Shown here: one piece after another, positions 24,749-36,741 of the stretch
Layout of the letters: each line of letters begins with the position of its first letter
Numbering within the stretch: position 1 is the first letter of the stretch
NCBI GenBank assembly: GCA_946807835.1
Contig: OX327683.1
Location: forward strand, 7,073,001-7,137,000
Length of the DNA: 64,000 bases
Reading direction: 5' to 3'
Origin: Ailanthus altissimus
Lineage: Eukaryota; Streptophyta; Magnoliopsida; Sapindales; Simaroubaceae
Made by a program: the position numbers and the translations under genes
Notes under the pieces: generated by a model
Databases searched by the model: none
Told to the model about the DNA's origin: nothing
The model's input: only the letters and a program-made list of their open reading frames with translations

Positions 24749-25570
24749 AGGATGTGCATTGTATTTGTGTAGCGTGAAAGATTATGGGATCTACAGTACA
24801 TGGGTCAAAGCCACTTCTGCTTCTGGGTAAGAGGTTTCTCCATCTTTTCCCCTATTTAATGTGTCACTGCTTAAATTTTGATCCAATTTAGTGTATTTCA
24901 AGATACCATAATGATTAAAGCTCAAGTTTGTTTATTTATCAAGTTTTTTTGTGCCCCCTTAATTTCTCTTTCTTTTAGGTTGGGATGACTCTACACGCTT
25001 ATGATCGCTGAACAGTGCTCTGAGCAGATTACAGATGCCTGACTCCAGCGATGAAGGATTGTCCAAACGAGCGTACCTTCCAGGCTCATGTTGGTTCTGA
25101 GTCAGTCTTTTCAAGCTGCGAATTTGATTTACTTGCAACGGGACAGAGATGGACGGTCCGATTTCATTGTAATATAGAAGATAGGCCATTTGTAGTGGTG
25201 ACAAGTCTGGAGCCAACACTAAGCACTCGTAAAGGTGATTATTAACAGAAATGAATAAATTCATACTTTCGTCCCCATTGGTCAATTTATCAAATAAAGT
25301 AGCTGTAGGTTCTCTTGATGGTTTCTGTAGTGATGGAAGAAAGAGGACAAAAACTTAGATTGTAAAGAAGTTAGAATTGAGTGACGAAAAGAGGGAAAAA
25401 GATTTTGGAGTATGAAAGTGAGTTTACTGAACATTTTAGCCTCTGTACTTGTATTCTTTCAGAATTGGTGTTAAGTGGGTATATGATTCTGGAAAAACAT
25501 TGTACTCTTTTCCTCGAAATCAAACAATCCTCGTGTAATACATTAGTGTTTTTCCGGAATCATTTATGAT
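24749..25570 (+). other. Possible spliced 3' exons/UTR of the VPS36 locus
   Basis: Just beyond the Copia element a strong acceptor-like run (tttctttctaatttag) ends at 24750. A donor (ctgggtaagag) lies near 24826 and a second acceptor (tttctcttttag-like) near 24979, followed by less AT-rich sequence to about 25570. If the donor at 18144 is used, the host gene would extend through an intron enlarged by the LINE and the Copia element and reach these exons, ending in a short coding tail and 3' UTR. No protein family was recognised here. This is an inference from splice signals only. Confidence 0.3.
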
Positions 25571-26790
25571 AAGCAAAGTTTCTTTATATGTTTATTGATT
25601 TATCTTTTGCTTTGATTGTGAGAAATCAGGATGATGAATCTATTCCTGTCACATAGAAATATGACAAATGCCAAAGTAATATCACATAACAAATTATGTT
25701 AAACATGCTTTAATTTACTCTCCTATTCAACAAACACTTTAATTTCTTTCTAAAATTTCACTCTATTTATGTGGAATCTAATATTTAGTATCAAAGTATT
25801 TTCTTAACTGTCATAATAAGTGTTAGGGTCAAAGTTGGTCATAATAAGAATTTATTGAACGTGAGAAAAACTTAGTTTGTTAGATTAGCCTGCGTCAACA
25901 ACTAGGTTTGGGCCAATTGTAAAGTGGTGGGAGATCAGGTGTTGAGTATAGAATTGCTAAGAATCGATTGGGTAAGAAACGGAGCATATTTGACTCACAA
26001 GGAACAAAAGAAAGTTAGGTAAGAGGCGTGTGTCGGTAGGGTGGCTAACGACGATCTTCTGACGCTCAAGTAAGATGACGATTAGTAGCAAAAATTTTCC
26101 TAAAACTTTTGCCTAAAGAGAAGGGTGATCGTGATGGTCTTTCAATACTCAAGTGAGATGACGACTTAGTAGTGAAAAGTTTTCTAAGATTTTTGCTTAG
26201 AGAGAATTTGAAGAAGAAAGAGAAAAACATTCTTAATACTTGCTCGTATTCTAAGTTCGCTTGTCTTGTTTGAATTTAAAAATGGAGATATGTCCTAAGT
26301 GAAAAGGGAAATAACTTGGAGAATGCTCATAGGAATTGGCATGTGGCAATACATAATTAGAGAATCTCTTTTTTAACAACATTATTTTAGAGAAATACTA
26401 AAGTTAATGACTCTTCGATAATTGCGCCCCCTGCAATTTAGAGTATAGGTACTCCTCAGATTGAGCACTTTATAGGAGTGTTAATTTTAAAATTAGACAG
26501 ACAACATGTGATATTTGTTGAGTTTCGGTTAGTGTAGGCTTGACTCACTTATTTCTAGACATACATTACCTCTTTATCAATATGGAGATAGAGTGCTGAT
26601 GACACACTAATGTGGTGATACAATAATTACCCTCTAAGATTACATTCCTTTAAGGCATTATCTCTTCCTCTAGCTATTTAGCAATGAAGTCTTTTGAATA
26701 ACTTATAGTGGGATTTGGTGATGATGTGAAAGTAGTTGGGCTTTATTGACGTGTTTTCTAATTATAGGATCTAATGATGACATGGAAGAT
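25571..26790. other. Intergenic, no gene seen
   Basis: AT-rich sequence. It contains a diverged ~85-bp tandem duplication (26041-26209). A ~65-bp segment (25725-25790) resembles 29365-29435. Confidence 0.45.
26041..26209. repeat. Diverged ~85-bp tandem duplication
   Basis: Units 26041-26122 and 26123-26209 share ctcaagtRagatgacga, agtagYRaaaa and acttttgcctaaagagaa/atttttgcttagagagaa. The phrase around ctcaagt-agatgacga resembles leader sequences of plant LTR retroelements, so this may be the remnant of an LTR. Confidence 0.6.
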
Positions 26791-27755
26791 GTTGCGGATA
26801 TCAAACCATGCACTTCAATTTGACACCCTTATGACATCAATTAAGCCACAGCCTTAATACCTTTTTTATTCTATGCGCAGCGAAAAATCATAACTCACAC
26901 CATAAGAAAGAACACATAAGATCAACATACCAATAAAGATAAAGAAAAAAAACTAATTAACAAGATACAAGATATACGTGGTTCAGCCTAAAATTGTCTA
27001 CGTCCACGGAGGATCCATGATCCAGTTTCTTATTATTGATATAGATCACTAAGTATCTTCTTACATCATGAATGATCCCACAAGACCGCTTAGTATCTCA
27101 TATAGAGACCTCTAAGTATCTACTATTGATCACCATAACTCTCTAAGACCTCTTAGTATCTCTTCATAGGAGATTTTTACAATGAATACAAGAATAGCCC
27201 AAGCATTTAAGCCAAAATGATATATGGTGTTTCTTTTGTTCACTTAAGAACAAAAAAAAAAGCACTCCCCAAATGTTACACCCTAGTGCACCACGCACTT
27301 AGAGCCTACCTAACTCATATATTCTCTCTTATGGTTACATCTTAAAATCTTAGATGCTTGTCTTTCTCTTGTGTTTAAAAGAGTTTATATAGTGAACAAA
27401 ACACCTTTAGAAACCATAAACCTATTTGGAATAAGAGTCATTACTTGTAGGAGTCCTAATCCCACTTAAAGAAGTCAATTGAGCCAAAATAGGAAATATC
27501 CTAAAGTTGTCATATGAATAGTAACTACATGTACAGTACCCCGCTCGTGAAAAGTATCTGCATCGTGAACAGTACCCGTCGCTGCGCGCACAGTGCTGGC
27601 TGTGAACAATGTTACCATATGAACAGTACCCCATTCTTTTTAGCTTTCCATTTTGCTATTTTCTTATATACCCAATGCGTACTTGACTTTATAATGCTCT
27701 CTTCTTAGTATTCATCTTAATTCTTGCCCATACAAAATTGTTGAATCACTAATTT
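26791..27755 (+). repeat. Dispersed repeat family, copy 2
   Basis: Colinear with 2502-3480 (see copy 1): same start, same tacgtggttc landmark, same tagtatctc phrases, same ttgttcacttaagaac segment and same end. It differs by small indels and by the GC-rich block at 27540-27650. About 24 kb separates the copies. Confidence 0.75.
27530..27650. repeat. GC-rich short-unit block inside dispersed repeat copy 2
   Basis: Contains several imperfect units of GTGAACAGTACCC type (near 27531, 27568, 27602 and 27618) mixed with CGCTGCGCGCAC. It occupies the same place as the different GC-rich block of copy 1. Confidence 0.6.
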
Positions 27756-28049
27756 CCAATATAAGATAACTCAAATGTGTTGATGTGACCTTTGGCTGTA
27801 ATGCTTGGTAATGATGTAGATTCATCTGGTGGCCTCCCTTTTGACATGCCCCTTTTAACATGTCCCAGGATCACGTGATGAAAGGTAATAAACTTGAGTC
27901 CCACTAAATTAGTAAATTTGATGACAAGACCTTAATTTAGGCTGAGTGTTAGCATGAGTATAGAGATAGAGTTAATATGAATGCATATCGATGCGTTTAG
28001 ATCAAGTACAACTCGATAGTCAAAATTAACCACAACTACAGGCTAGTCA

Positions 28050-28745
28050 TATACAACCATATACTGATGGGGTGCAAGTACAAGGTTACACTGTGCAAAT
28101 TATTTAATGGTGAAGATCCTATTGAATGAGTTTCTTGATCGAAGCAATATCAATGTGTTATCGGTGTTGTAGATATCCAAATGATGATCTTAGTTGTAGC
28201 ACATCTTATTGGAGCTGCTATTCTATGATATCAATTGGTAAGAGTGAAGGGTGAATTGACTTGGGTACAATTTAAACATGCTTTACGTTCTCGATTTGGC
28301 ACAATAGAGCAAACTAATGCTAAAGGAACTCTTTCTAAACAATAGAACATGAGGTTTACCTAAAACATGTTTTATTAGTTGTTTTTTTTCTTTTTTTTTG
28401 GTTTACGTGAAGATATTAGACTTGGTGTTCAAATGTGAAAACTTATTACCCTTTTTTCTAAATTTAAACTTGCTAGATTTCAATAGGAGGCAAAACTTGT
28501 GGTAGCAAAAAACAAAATTGTTTGACTCGGCCAACTCTTGCTTTACTTGAGCCTGCCCCAAAATCACCATTAAATCCAATGGCACCAGAAACTATAAAAG
28601 GGGTGACATCTTTTCTCTTAGGACTACCCATACTCTTTGACTTGCCTAATAATTTTAAGTGTTATCATCGGCCGAGCAAGCAGTTGAAAAGCTTCGTTTT
28701 AATTGTGATGAGCAATTTAAGTCGGGGTATCGATGTACATAACCT
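28050..28745 (+). pseudogene. Ty3/Gypsy gag relic
   Basis: Translation in mixed frames gives LCKLFNGEDPIE, then GELTWVQFKHALRSRFG near 28250-28300, typical of chromovirus-type gag. About 400 bp later comes a damaged zinc knuckle, FNCDEQFKSGYRC at about 28696-28735 (first Cys changed to Arg). Many stops. No protease or pol of this element remains. The family is clear, the lineage only probable. Confidence 0.8.
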
Positions 28746-28770
28746 TATTTATTGTTTACAAATGCTGATA

Positions 28771-28952
28771 TGAGTAATGTTAAGTATTTTAAATTATATA
28801 TCAAATATATTTTAAAATGTGATGTGTTAAGTAAACATTGGATGATAAAATAGTATAAATTTTAAAATTATTTATTCCATCCAATGTTTACTTGACACAT
28901 CACTTTTTAAAATACAATTTAAAATATAATTTAAAATGTCTAACATTACTCA
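28771..28952. mobile_element. MITE, family M1 copy 1
   Basis: An almost perfect ~182-bp palindrome. Ends TGAGTAATGTTA and TAACATTACTCA are exact inverted repeats, and most of the arms pair (for example gtttactt with aagtaaac). TA borders both ends, consistent with a TA target. The centre reads gataaaatagtataaattt, shared with two other palindromes at 29063-29237 and 55930-56117. No coding content. Confidence 0.85.
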
Positions 28953-29062
28953 TACTGATATATTTTGTCAAAAAATTTGAAATTGACACTACATCCAATA
29001 ATGTCAACAAATCAAGCATTGGTATATCTATTAATTCTAACCAACTCTTATTATTTGAATAG

Positions 29063-29237
29063 AATAATGTTATAATTTAAATTAAATGATATTCTGATAT
29101 GTTAAACAATTATTAAGTAATAAAATAGTATAATAGATAATTTTAGAATTTATACTAATTCACTATTAAATAATTATTTTACACTTCAATTTAAAATACA
29201 AAATTTAAGGTATCATTTAAGAAGTGCAACATTACCT
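29063..29237. mobile_element. MITE, family M1 copy 2
   Basis: Diverged palindrome with ends AATAATGTTATAA and TGCAACATTACC. The centre taataaaatagtataatag matches the other M1 copies. Arms include aacaattattaagtaat pairing with attaaataatt. Confidence 0.7.
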
Positions 29238-29451
29238 TTTGAATATTTTGAATATTTTAAGATATTAGGCTTGGGTTAAATTAAGATTAAATAAGTGGTT
29301 AATTTTATTTGAATGAGGAGAAGAAAAATTTTAAACTCTCGTATATTTAAAATCTCTCCTTTATTTTCTTTCTTTTCTATTCAACAAATTCTTTAATTTT
29401 TGTTTACTAAATCACTCTAATTGTGTGGAACCATAACATCTTTTTACGGTA

Positions 29452-29697
29452 GAGAAAATATCATTTTAATTCCTGATTTTATATATATATATATATCAAT
29501 TTAGTTTTCATTTATCCAATATATATTATATTAATATTTGTACATATGAAAATAGTAATCGTTCAGAGACGAAAATGATAATAAAAAGTTATTAAAAATG
29601 TCTTTACAAGAATTAACACAATATTTATTAAAAAAAATAAGGATTAAATTAGTATACATTTATAAAACTAAAGGCCAAAATAATATTTTGTTTTTGG
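29452..29697. mobile_element. MITE-like element of another family
   Basis: The left arm (agaaaatatcattttaatt) and the reverse complement of the right arm (aaaatattattttggcctt) align, followed by further paired blocks (caatttagttttcattt and ctaatttaatccttatt). Pattern and length fit a noncoding MITE. No target duplication was defined. Confidence 0.6.
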
Positions 29698-29914
29698 TTC
29701 AAGATATTAAGGGCACATTAAAAGGGTGGATTCCATTAGATAGTTAATTTAGAAAAAATTATGGCCTACTTTTGGGCAATCCATGTGCAAGTGACGTGGA
29801 ACAACATATGATATTATGATATGATATGTAAGCAAGCATACATACAAATTCTGGATATAGAATTTATATCTCTGAACTGTTATTTAAATAATGTGGCAGA
29901 CATCCATGGCGTTG

Positions 29915-30032
<118 letters not shown>

Positions 30033-31090
30033 AACAGCCCCCTCACATAACAAGTGTCTTTGTCTTCTGTGAATGTGTGCCTCAACACTCCAGACTCTTA
30101 ACACTCAACATAAGCTGCCTCTTCTAGAATTGTTAAGATGGTGAAGTGTGAAGTGTGAACTCCCTTTAGGCCTTAGCCATGCACACGTAAGAAAGAAACA
30201 AAATAATTGGGGTGAATAGTCTCGGGTTTGGTCCGGGTTTAGGTTGATACAGTCGAACTCGAGTTTTGATAGGAATAGAAAATTTTACTTTGTTTCGATC
30301 AAACTTAATTTGGATTAGTACATGAGATAGGGTTGAGTTTCATGTCTTGTTTTGAGCTGATAAGGTCTCTTGCTCTTGGGCAAGTTTAAAAATTGGCTGA
30401 ATTTTTTATGGGAATTTTAAAAAATTTCTGACATGTTTATATGTGAGCCTTGAGTTTTAATCAAGTATTTTGATATGAGGTAAGTTTTAATTAGATTTGA
30501 TATATTTATTTATTTATTTTTATTTTTAAAATTTATTTTTAGACCTTTTTAAAATATCTAATAGCGTTTTATTTTTAAAAATTATATGGACTCTTTTTTG
30601 TTAAGTTACTTGGATTAAACTAAGTAATTGAATCCTTTTCCAAATCCTCTTTTGCATTATAATTAAATTGAATATTATTTTTTTAGTGAATTAGAATTTT
30701 AATTAAGTTAAATTTTATTTTTAATATTACAATGAATTAAAAAATTAACAATTTTTATAAAAATATTATAATAAATTAAATAAATACTGATCACCCTCTT
30801 CAATAATTTTGATAAAATTATAATAGTATTAATATCTATTCTTAAAATAAATTATCAATCTATAATGCACACAACTCAACAAAGATCAAAATGATAAATA
30901 ATTAAATTTATAATAAAATTCATAATAAAATTATAAATATATTACTTTATTATTTTAAACATGTAATAAATAAATTCATACTAATTATTTTATATTCATT
31001 ATGATCTATTATCTCATATTTGTAATAAAATTATATGAACTTACTTTATTGAGTTAATTGAATAATTGATTATGTGAAAGTAATAATAAC
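30033..31090. other. Intergenic, no gene seen
   Basis: Mostly AT-rich. The stretch 30190-30480 is less AT-biased and resembles neither a coding region nor a known element. Confidence 0.45.
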
Positions 31091-31480
31091 TAATTTCAAT
31101 AACATACAATTTCAATTGCATTTATAATTATTACACATCTAATTGAAATTTCAATTATTATTATTATATCTTCAATTGTAATTTAATTTCAATTGAATTT
31201 ATAATTATTACATTTCCAACTACAATTAAGATTTTAATTCCAATTCCAATTCTAATTACATATACAATTATAATTCAAATTCCAATTGAAATTATAATTA
31301 TTACATTTTCAATTAAAATTTTAATTCTAATTATTAAATTTTCAATTACAATTACGACTTTAATTTCAATTCCAAATACATATACAATTATACTTACAAT
31401 TCCAATTCCGATCACATTTATAATTATTATGTTTTTAATTCTAATTATTACCCTTTTAATTTAAATTCTATTGATTAGAA
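31091..31480. repeat. Degenerate AATTYC-based minisatellite
   Basis: About 390 bp built of short words such as caattccaattc, ttaattacatatac and ataattattac, repeating in longer irregular units of very roughly 90-100 bp. The hexamer theme (AATTYC) is like that of the array at 62.0-63.0 kb. Confidence 0.65.
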
Positions 31481-32637
31481 ATCAGATGTATGCACATCTT
31501 AATAAGTATTATAATTTTTAAAAAAATTCGGCAGAATCTCCCCTAAATTTTAGATTTTTCCTTAAATTATAATAATCTACAAAAAAAAATATACATTTCA
31601 ATATAATTTTTAAATCTTTGTTTCTATCTTCTAATGTCAAATTAAATTTAACAAACACTAATAATTACAACCACAATTCCATAACCAATTAACCATGACA
31701 ACGTAACATTTACATATAGTAAGTTAAATAATATACATCCAACATAATAAGTCAAATAAGTTATATAAATTGTATACATGTGAACTATTAAGCCCAAAAC
31801 TAAAAATATAAGTGATGATCTTAATGTTCTCATAAGGAAAAATAATGTCTCTAAGACTCTAACTCTAGCAATAGTAATCTGCAAGGTTACATCCAACCAA
31901 AATAATTTAATATATTACGATAAAAGTAAAACATATAATTGAATAAGAAAAATTCATAAAGCTTGAATGTTGAAAATTAAAATTTTATTAAAAAAATAAA
32001 ACTGAATAACAAGTTTTACTCTTGTTATAATAGAGGCTTCTGCATTAATAATTGTAAAAACTCTACACGGGAGATAAAAATATGCACACGAATTTTTCAA
32101 CTCAATCTGAGTTTAAGATTTATATTCAATCGACTCTCATCATTAGAAACATGATTGGGTCCTTCGGTTCCAAGAATTTTCCCAAAACGACTCTAGAACA
32201 AACTTGGGTTAAATGTGTATTGGCTTTATTTGCTTTTTGGATGTTGAGCCCATTATCCAATGACCTAACCAACTTACACCCACTACAGTTATTTTTAAGT
32301 ACAGTTTAACCCACGTCAAAAAAAGGCCAAAATTCATGGAATGAAGGATTTTGGCTTAGAATTTAGATCTATGCATTACGTAACCCAACCCGCCAACCAG
32401 TGAACCTTATAAATCAGTCATTTAAGTGGTGAAAAGGTAGTAACCGATTAAATTTTTTGTTTCATTCAAATTTTCATTGATTAATTAGTGTTTTGTATAA
32501 ATAAAAAATTTTCACAAGTGGACGAGTCCCACTTAAATTCTTCTCTTGGATTAATGACCTGATAACAGATTTAAACTCTCATTAACTAGGAGAGTAGATG
32601 CTTATACATACTTTGAATAAGAATTAACATTTATGCA
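31481..32637. other. No gene seen; may include the upstream part of a Gypsy LTR
   Basis: AT-rich with no coding signal. The 3' part (about 32300-32637) precedes an LTR-type TATA box and may be U3 of the Gypsy element that follows. Confidence 0.4.
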
Positions 32638-32651
32638 CTATAAATAGAGTC
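32638..32651 (+). promoter_or_regulatory. TATA box of the Gypsy LTR (probable)
   Basis: ctataaatagagtc, followed within ~100-150 bp by short repeats (attcaatatttagt, attcaatactc) and the leader phrase gacttgagcatcagag. This arrangement is usual for plant Gypsy LTR promoters. Confidence 0.5.
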
Positions 32652-33589
32652 AATTTATTCAGTGTTCATCATTCAATATTTAGTATTCAATACTCATTAT
32701 TAAATATTGATTATTAAGAGTTCATCACATTTTGCTTGTCTTTATAATACTCCCCCACACATAATACCTTCTTCCTTTAACAATTACTGACTTGAGCATC
32801 AGAGTATTTTTTTTCTCACAAGACTAGGGTTTGCTTCATAATTTAGAGAAGTGAGCAAATGCAAGACGGTAATTGATGTAGAGATTCTAAATCTGGGAGC
32901 TTCAATGGTACTGTTTATAGGAAACTTTTCAGAAAAAACTTTTTTGACACCAAGATCACTAGAAACTGAACATGAAAAACCATATAAACCCTCATAAATT
33001 AATGATTTTGGACAATAGCGAGAACGAAGGTCAAGCAATACGAACATAATCACTATAGGAAGCGAGGTCCCAACCTATGGCAAAGGTATTAACTAAGATT
33101 TTAAAGTAGATTAAGGAGACTAAGAGGAAGAACCAAGAGTTAATAAATATATGACAACTGTGGAAGGGTACAAAAATTTTAAGACGGCCTTGAAGAAGTC
33201 TAGCCTTATAAGGATAGGTAGAAGTAAAACTAGCATAAAAAATCTATAAAAAAAATAGATGAATGAAAGAAGTCATAGGGACGACAAGAAAGAGGAACAG
33301 AGACCAAAACATAAAAGCAGCTATTATAAAGGAGGTCAATGAACTGTATAAAAAGGTTTGGAAGACCAAAATCGTTGATGAAGTAATATCCTTAGCACAA
33401 AAGCAAATCAAGTTCCCTTCACATCGACTATAAAGAGAGCTTAAAAGCCTTGAAAGTTCGCCATACCAAACTTTTAAATATACGATGACATTAGAGATCC
33501 TAAAGAGCACATCTTTCACTTTAACATGAACATGATAATGCACGTGATGGATGACTCATTTAAATGCATTATGATTCTTCTAGCCTAAA

Positions 33590-34300
33590 AAGGCCTTGCT
33601 CAAGCATAGTTTCAACAGTTGAAGGAAAAGTTTATTTCTTCTTTTAATGAACTAACTATCCAATTCGTCATCTAGTACATGCAAAATAAAAAGACAAAGA
33701 AGATAACTTCAAAGTTGTTCTTCATGAAAAAAATAGAAAATGAATCAGTAAGAATTTTCATAAACAGGTTCAACAATGAGCTTAACAAATTAAAAAGCTA
33801 CAACACAAAGATAGTGATGCATGTATATCGAAAGGCAATGATGAGATCCATTTTTTACTACCAATTTCTTGTTTGAAAGAACTTTGCTTTTTTTTAATTG
33901 ATCAATCAGAAGTCATAGCAGTGGATTATAGATGAGGAAGATGAAGTTAAAGCAACGAAGGAAGCTTCCATAATTATTACACAAATGGAAGGAATTACTT
34001 CTTGGAAAAAAAGATTCGAGAAGCAGACTTCCAGCATCGAAAGAGACAAGGGCGATAAGAGGCTATTTAAGCCTCTTATTTCCATCAATACACCTACTGA
34101 GAAGATCTGACAGAAGTATAATAATTCTAAAATTTTTAGGAAGCCAAAGTTGATCGTGATACTAGAAGATTGGTGAAACCAGACTAAACATTATTCGTTC
34201 CATGATGAAAACGGACATGGTATTAGCATGTCCAAATCACTAATAAAGTAATTACATACCCTTATAAGGAACAACTATCTAGCTGAGTATCAGCTAGAGA
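33590..34300 (+). pseudogene. Gypsy gag
   Basis: Translation gives LLKHSF..LKEKFISSFNEL (33600-33650), YMQNKKTKKITSKLFFMKK and NESVRIFINRFNNELNKL (33678-33800), matching the retrotransposon gag domain. After a degraded region comes FHDENGHGISM near 34200 and NNYLAEY near 34270, equal to the conserved Cys/His segment FHRDHGHDTEEC and its tail; two of its Cys are lost. Several stops. Confidence 0.82.
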
Positions 34301-34597
34301 TAAAGCTTAAGATGACTACGATAGCAAAATTCAAGAAAGACCACAAACTGTCTAAGGTAGAAACTGCAACCATGAAAGAGATATGAGTTAAGCTATTATA
34401 CGCAATTCATGGTTCATTTTATGACTTTTAGTACTAAGAAAAGGAATAAAGCAAGAAAGATGAAGACGATCCAAATGAAGATGCAACCTAACAGTTATAA
34501 AAATACCCGAGATAATAGACAAATTGATTGAAGACTCTGTAAAAGCATTGTCCGTGAAGATGGTAATTAACTAGCACTTTGTAGCAGTACTTCATTA

Positions 34598-36741
34598 AAA
34601 ACTGTTAGGGTTGGTGCTTACGTGTCATCCCTGAATATACATATACTTGTGTATTTATACAACTATACATTCTTATTGAATCACTAATATTTATTTATAT
34701 GGTACCATACAATGTAACGTTACAGACATCGTACGTTCTGAAGGAGTTCAGATAAGATCTAAAGTAGTTTAGATAAGAGCTCAAAGTTAGTCACGATGAG
34801 AGATATAAATGCTAAATGTTAGCACAGTTAAGTGTTAACTGGTTATAATACTCAGCGAAAATTCAAGAGTTGGAGCTTTATCTATAATTGAACATAGACC
34901 TGAGAATAAACTAGTAACTGCATAGTTACAAGAGTTGCAATCGGGTGCCAGGAAATGTTAGTTGCACAAGTATATTCTCAAATAATTATCTCTGATCTAT
35001 TTCTACTGATGTGGATCTGTCGGTAGATACCTTTTTATATAGATCAATATATGTCGTACCTATAGGGTATAGATTGTCGTTCCTAGCCGACTGTGAACTT
35101 GGAGCTTGTATTGGCATATAGGTATTCAATTAGGACTGGATATAGGACAGACTAACAAGAGCCTCCAATAGACATCCTATGTAAGCTGTCAACGGATGGT
35201 CCTCTCGAGTTGAGTAGTATACATGGTCCTTTAACCTGAGTGCCACAATGGGCTTGTAAGTGATCCACCATACTTTGGTTCCACGCATATCATAGACCTT
35301 TCATGGTGTGACCGGTAAGTGTCGCTGGGTATGGTCCGATGCTTATGGAGTCTGGTGTGTACAGATATAGGATTCGTCAGCTGACATAGGGAGTTAGATA
35401 TCCAGATGCTTCAAAAATGTATCTCAAAAGGCCTTGTGGCCACAAGCATTAATCATAGGAAAGAGTTTACCTCAAGGTGGAACAATATGGCAAAGGAGTT
35501 TGTACATATTGTTCAGTGAGATACAAGTCTGGGGATAAGACATGAATGAGAACATGCGGATTTGACAGTGATAATCTATATCCTCGCACATCCAGGATAT
35601 CATGACAAAAGGATTATATGTAAACGTTGTAACCTCAACTTATATAGTTCAACGCATTGATTTGTATATCCGTGACATGTGCGTGGGGCAATGTTCACAG
35701 ACTCATGGAATAGTTCCATTTGACGAATCAGACGTAGACCTGGGGAGTCTCGCAATATGGAGTGTACTTGTTGTGCACTAGGGCAGCGTGCTGAATTAAA
35801 TTATTTAATCTAGTAATATCCAACACTACCACGGGAATGTGTACATATATGTATTTAAGTGTTAAATACAACAATAGTCAATAATTGTTATTTACTAATT
35901 GTATAATGACACGTGGAGTATTGTGGACCTTCGGTTGAGTTTACCCAAGTGTGAAATTTGATGGGACCCACTAGGGAGTATACTTGGTAACTATTTATGA
36001 GGGGCAAAATAGTCATTTCACACATTAATTATTTAATTATTAAATAATCAATAATATTTCATTATTATATATTATTATATTATTTATATTATTTTATTTT
36101 GGATGCCAAATAGTTGGCATCCATTTATATTATTTTATATTTTAATATTATATAATATATTATATTATTATTTTAATATATATTAGATATATATATATAT
36201 TTTGAGATGGTATGTGAAAGTGTGTGTGTTGTAAGAGACGGGAATTGGAGATGGAAAAAGGAAATGAAAATGTTTTTTTTCCTGTGGTGTTGTGAAGAAG
36301 AAGAAAAAAAAGAGAAATGACATTGTTTCATTTTTTCTCATGGTACCGAGAGAAGCAATTGTGAATTGCTTCTATCTCCATTTCCTTTCTTTTTAAAGAA
36401 AAGAAACAATACACACATCTGGTCATTTTATGGGGTTAAGAGTTAATTTTGTGCTGGCTATGGAGTTGTTGTTCTAGCTCACCAAGTCAACTAAGTTGGT
36501 AATTAGAACTGTCGGCGAGTTAGTCTCTATGCGGACTCCAAGGATATACTGTATAACTTTACACGTTCAGGTGATTTCTCAACACTACTAATATATTAAT
36601 GTGATTAATATATTTTATTTATTGTGTTTATTACTTGTTTAAATATTTCCACCGCGTTTAATATGTATATGATACGTATTTTAGGCAATAGATACAATTG
36701 CACATGCATACACCCACGTATATTAGATCTCTAACAAAAAC
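34598..36741. mobile_element. Solo LTR, 2134 bp, with 5-bp target duplication
   Basis: The block 34603-36736 starts TGTTAGGG and ends CTAACA, i.e. with a perfect TGTTAG/CTAACA inverted end pair. It is bracketed by AAAAC at 34598-34602 and AAAAC at 36737-36741. It holds no coding sequence. It interrupts the Gypsy element between gag and protease. Its intact ends and exact target duplication show that a full LTR retrotransposon once inserted here and was removed by LTR-LTR recombination. End sequence resembles Copia LTRs; family unknown. It contains local TA repeats near 36180 and a purine-rich stretch near 36290-36320. Confidence 0.88.

Noticed and set aside
30140..30165. Possible start codon context aagatggtgaagtgtgaagtg downstream of the microsatellite
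   Set aside because: The frame closes after six codons, and no splice donor or family similarity was seen.
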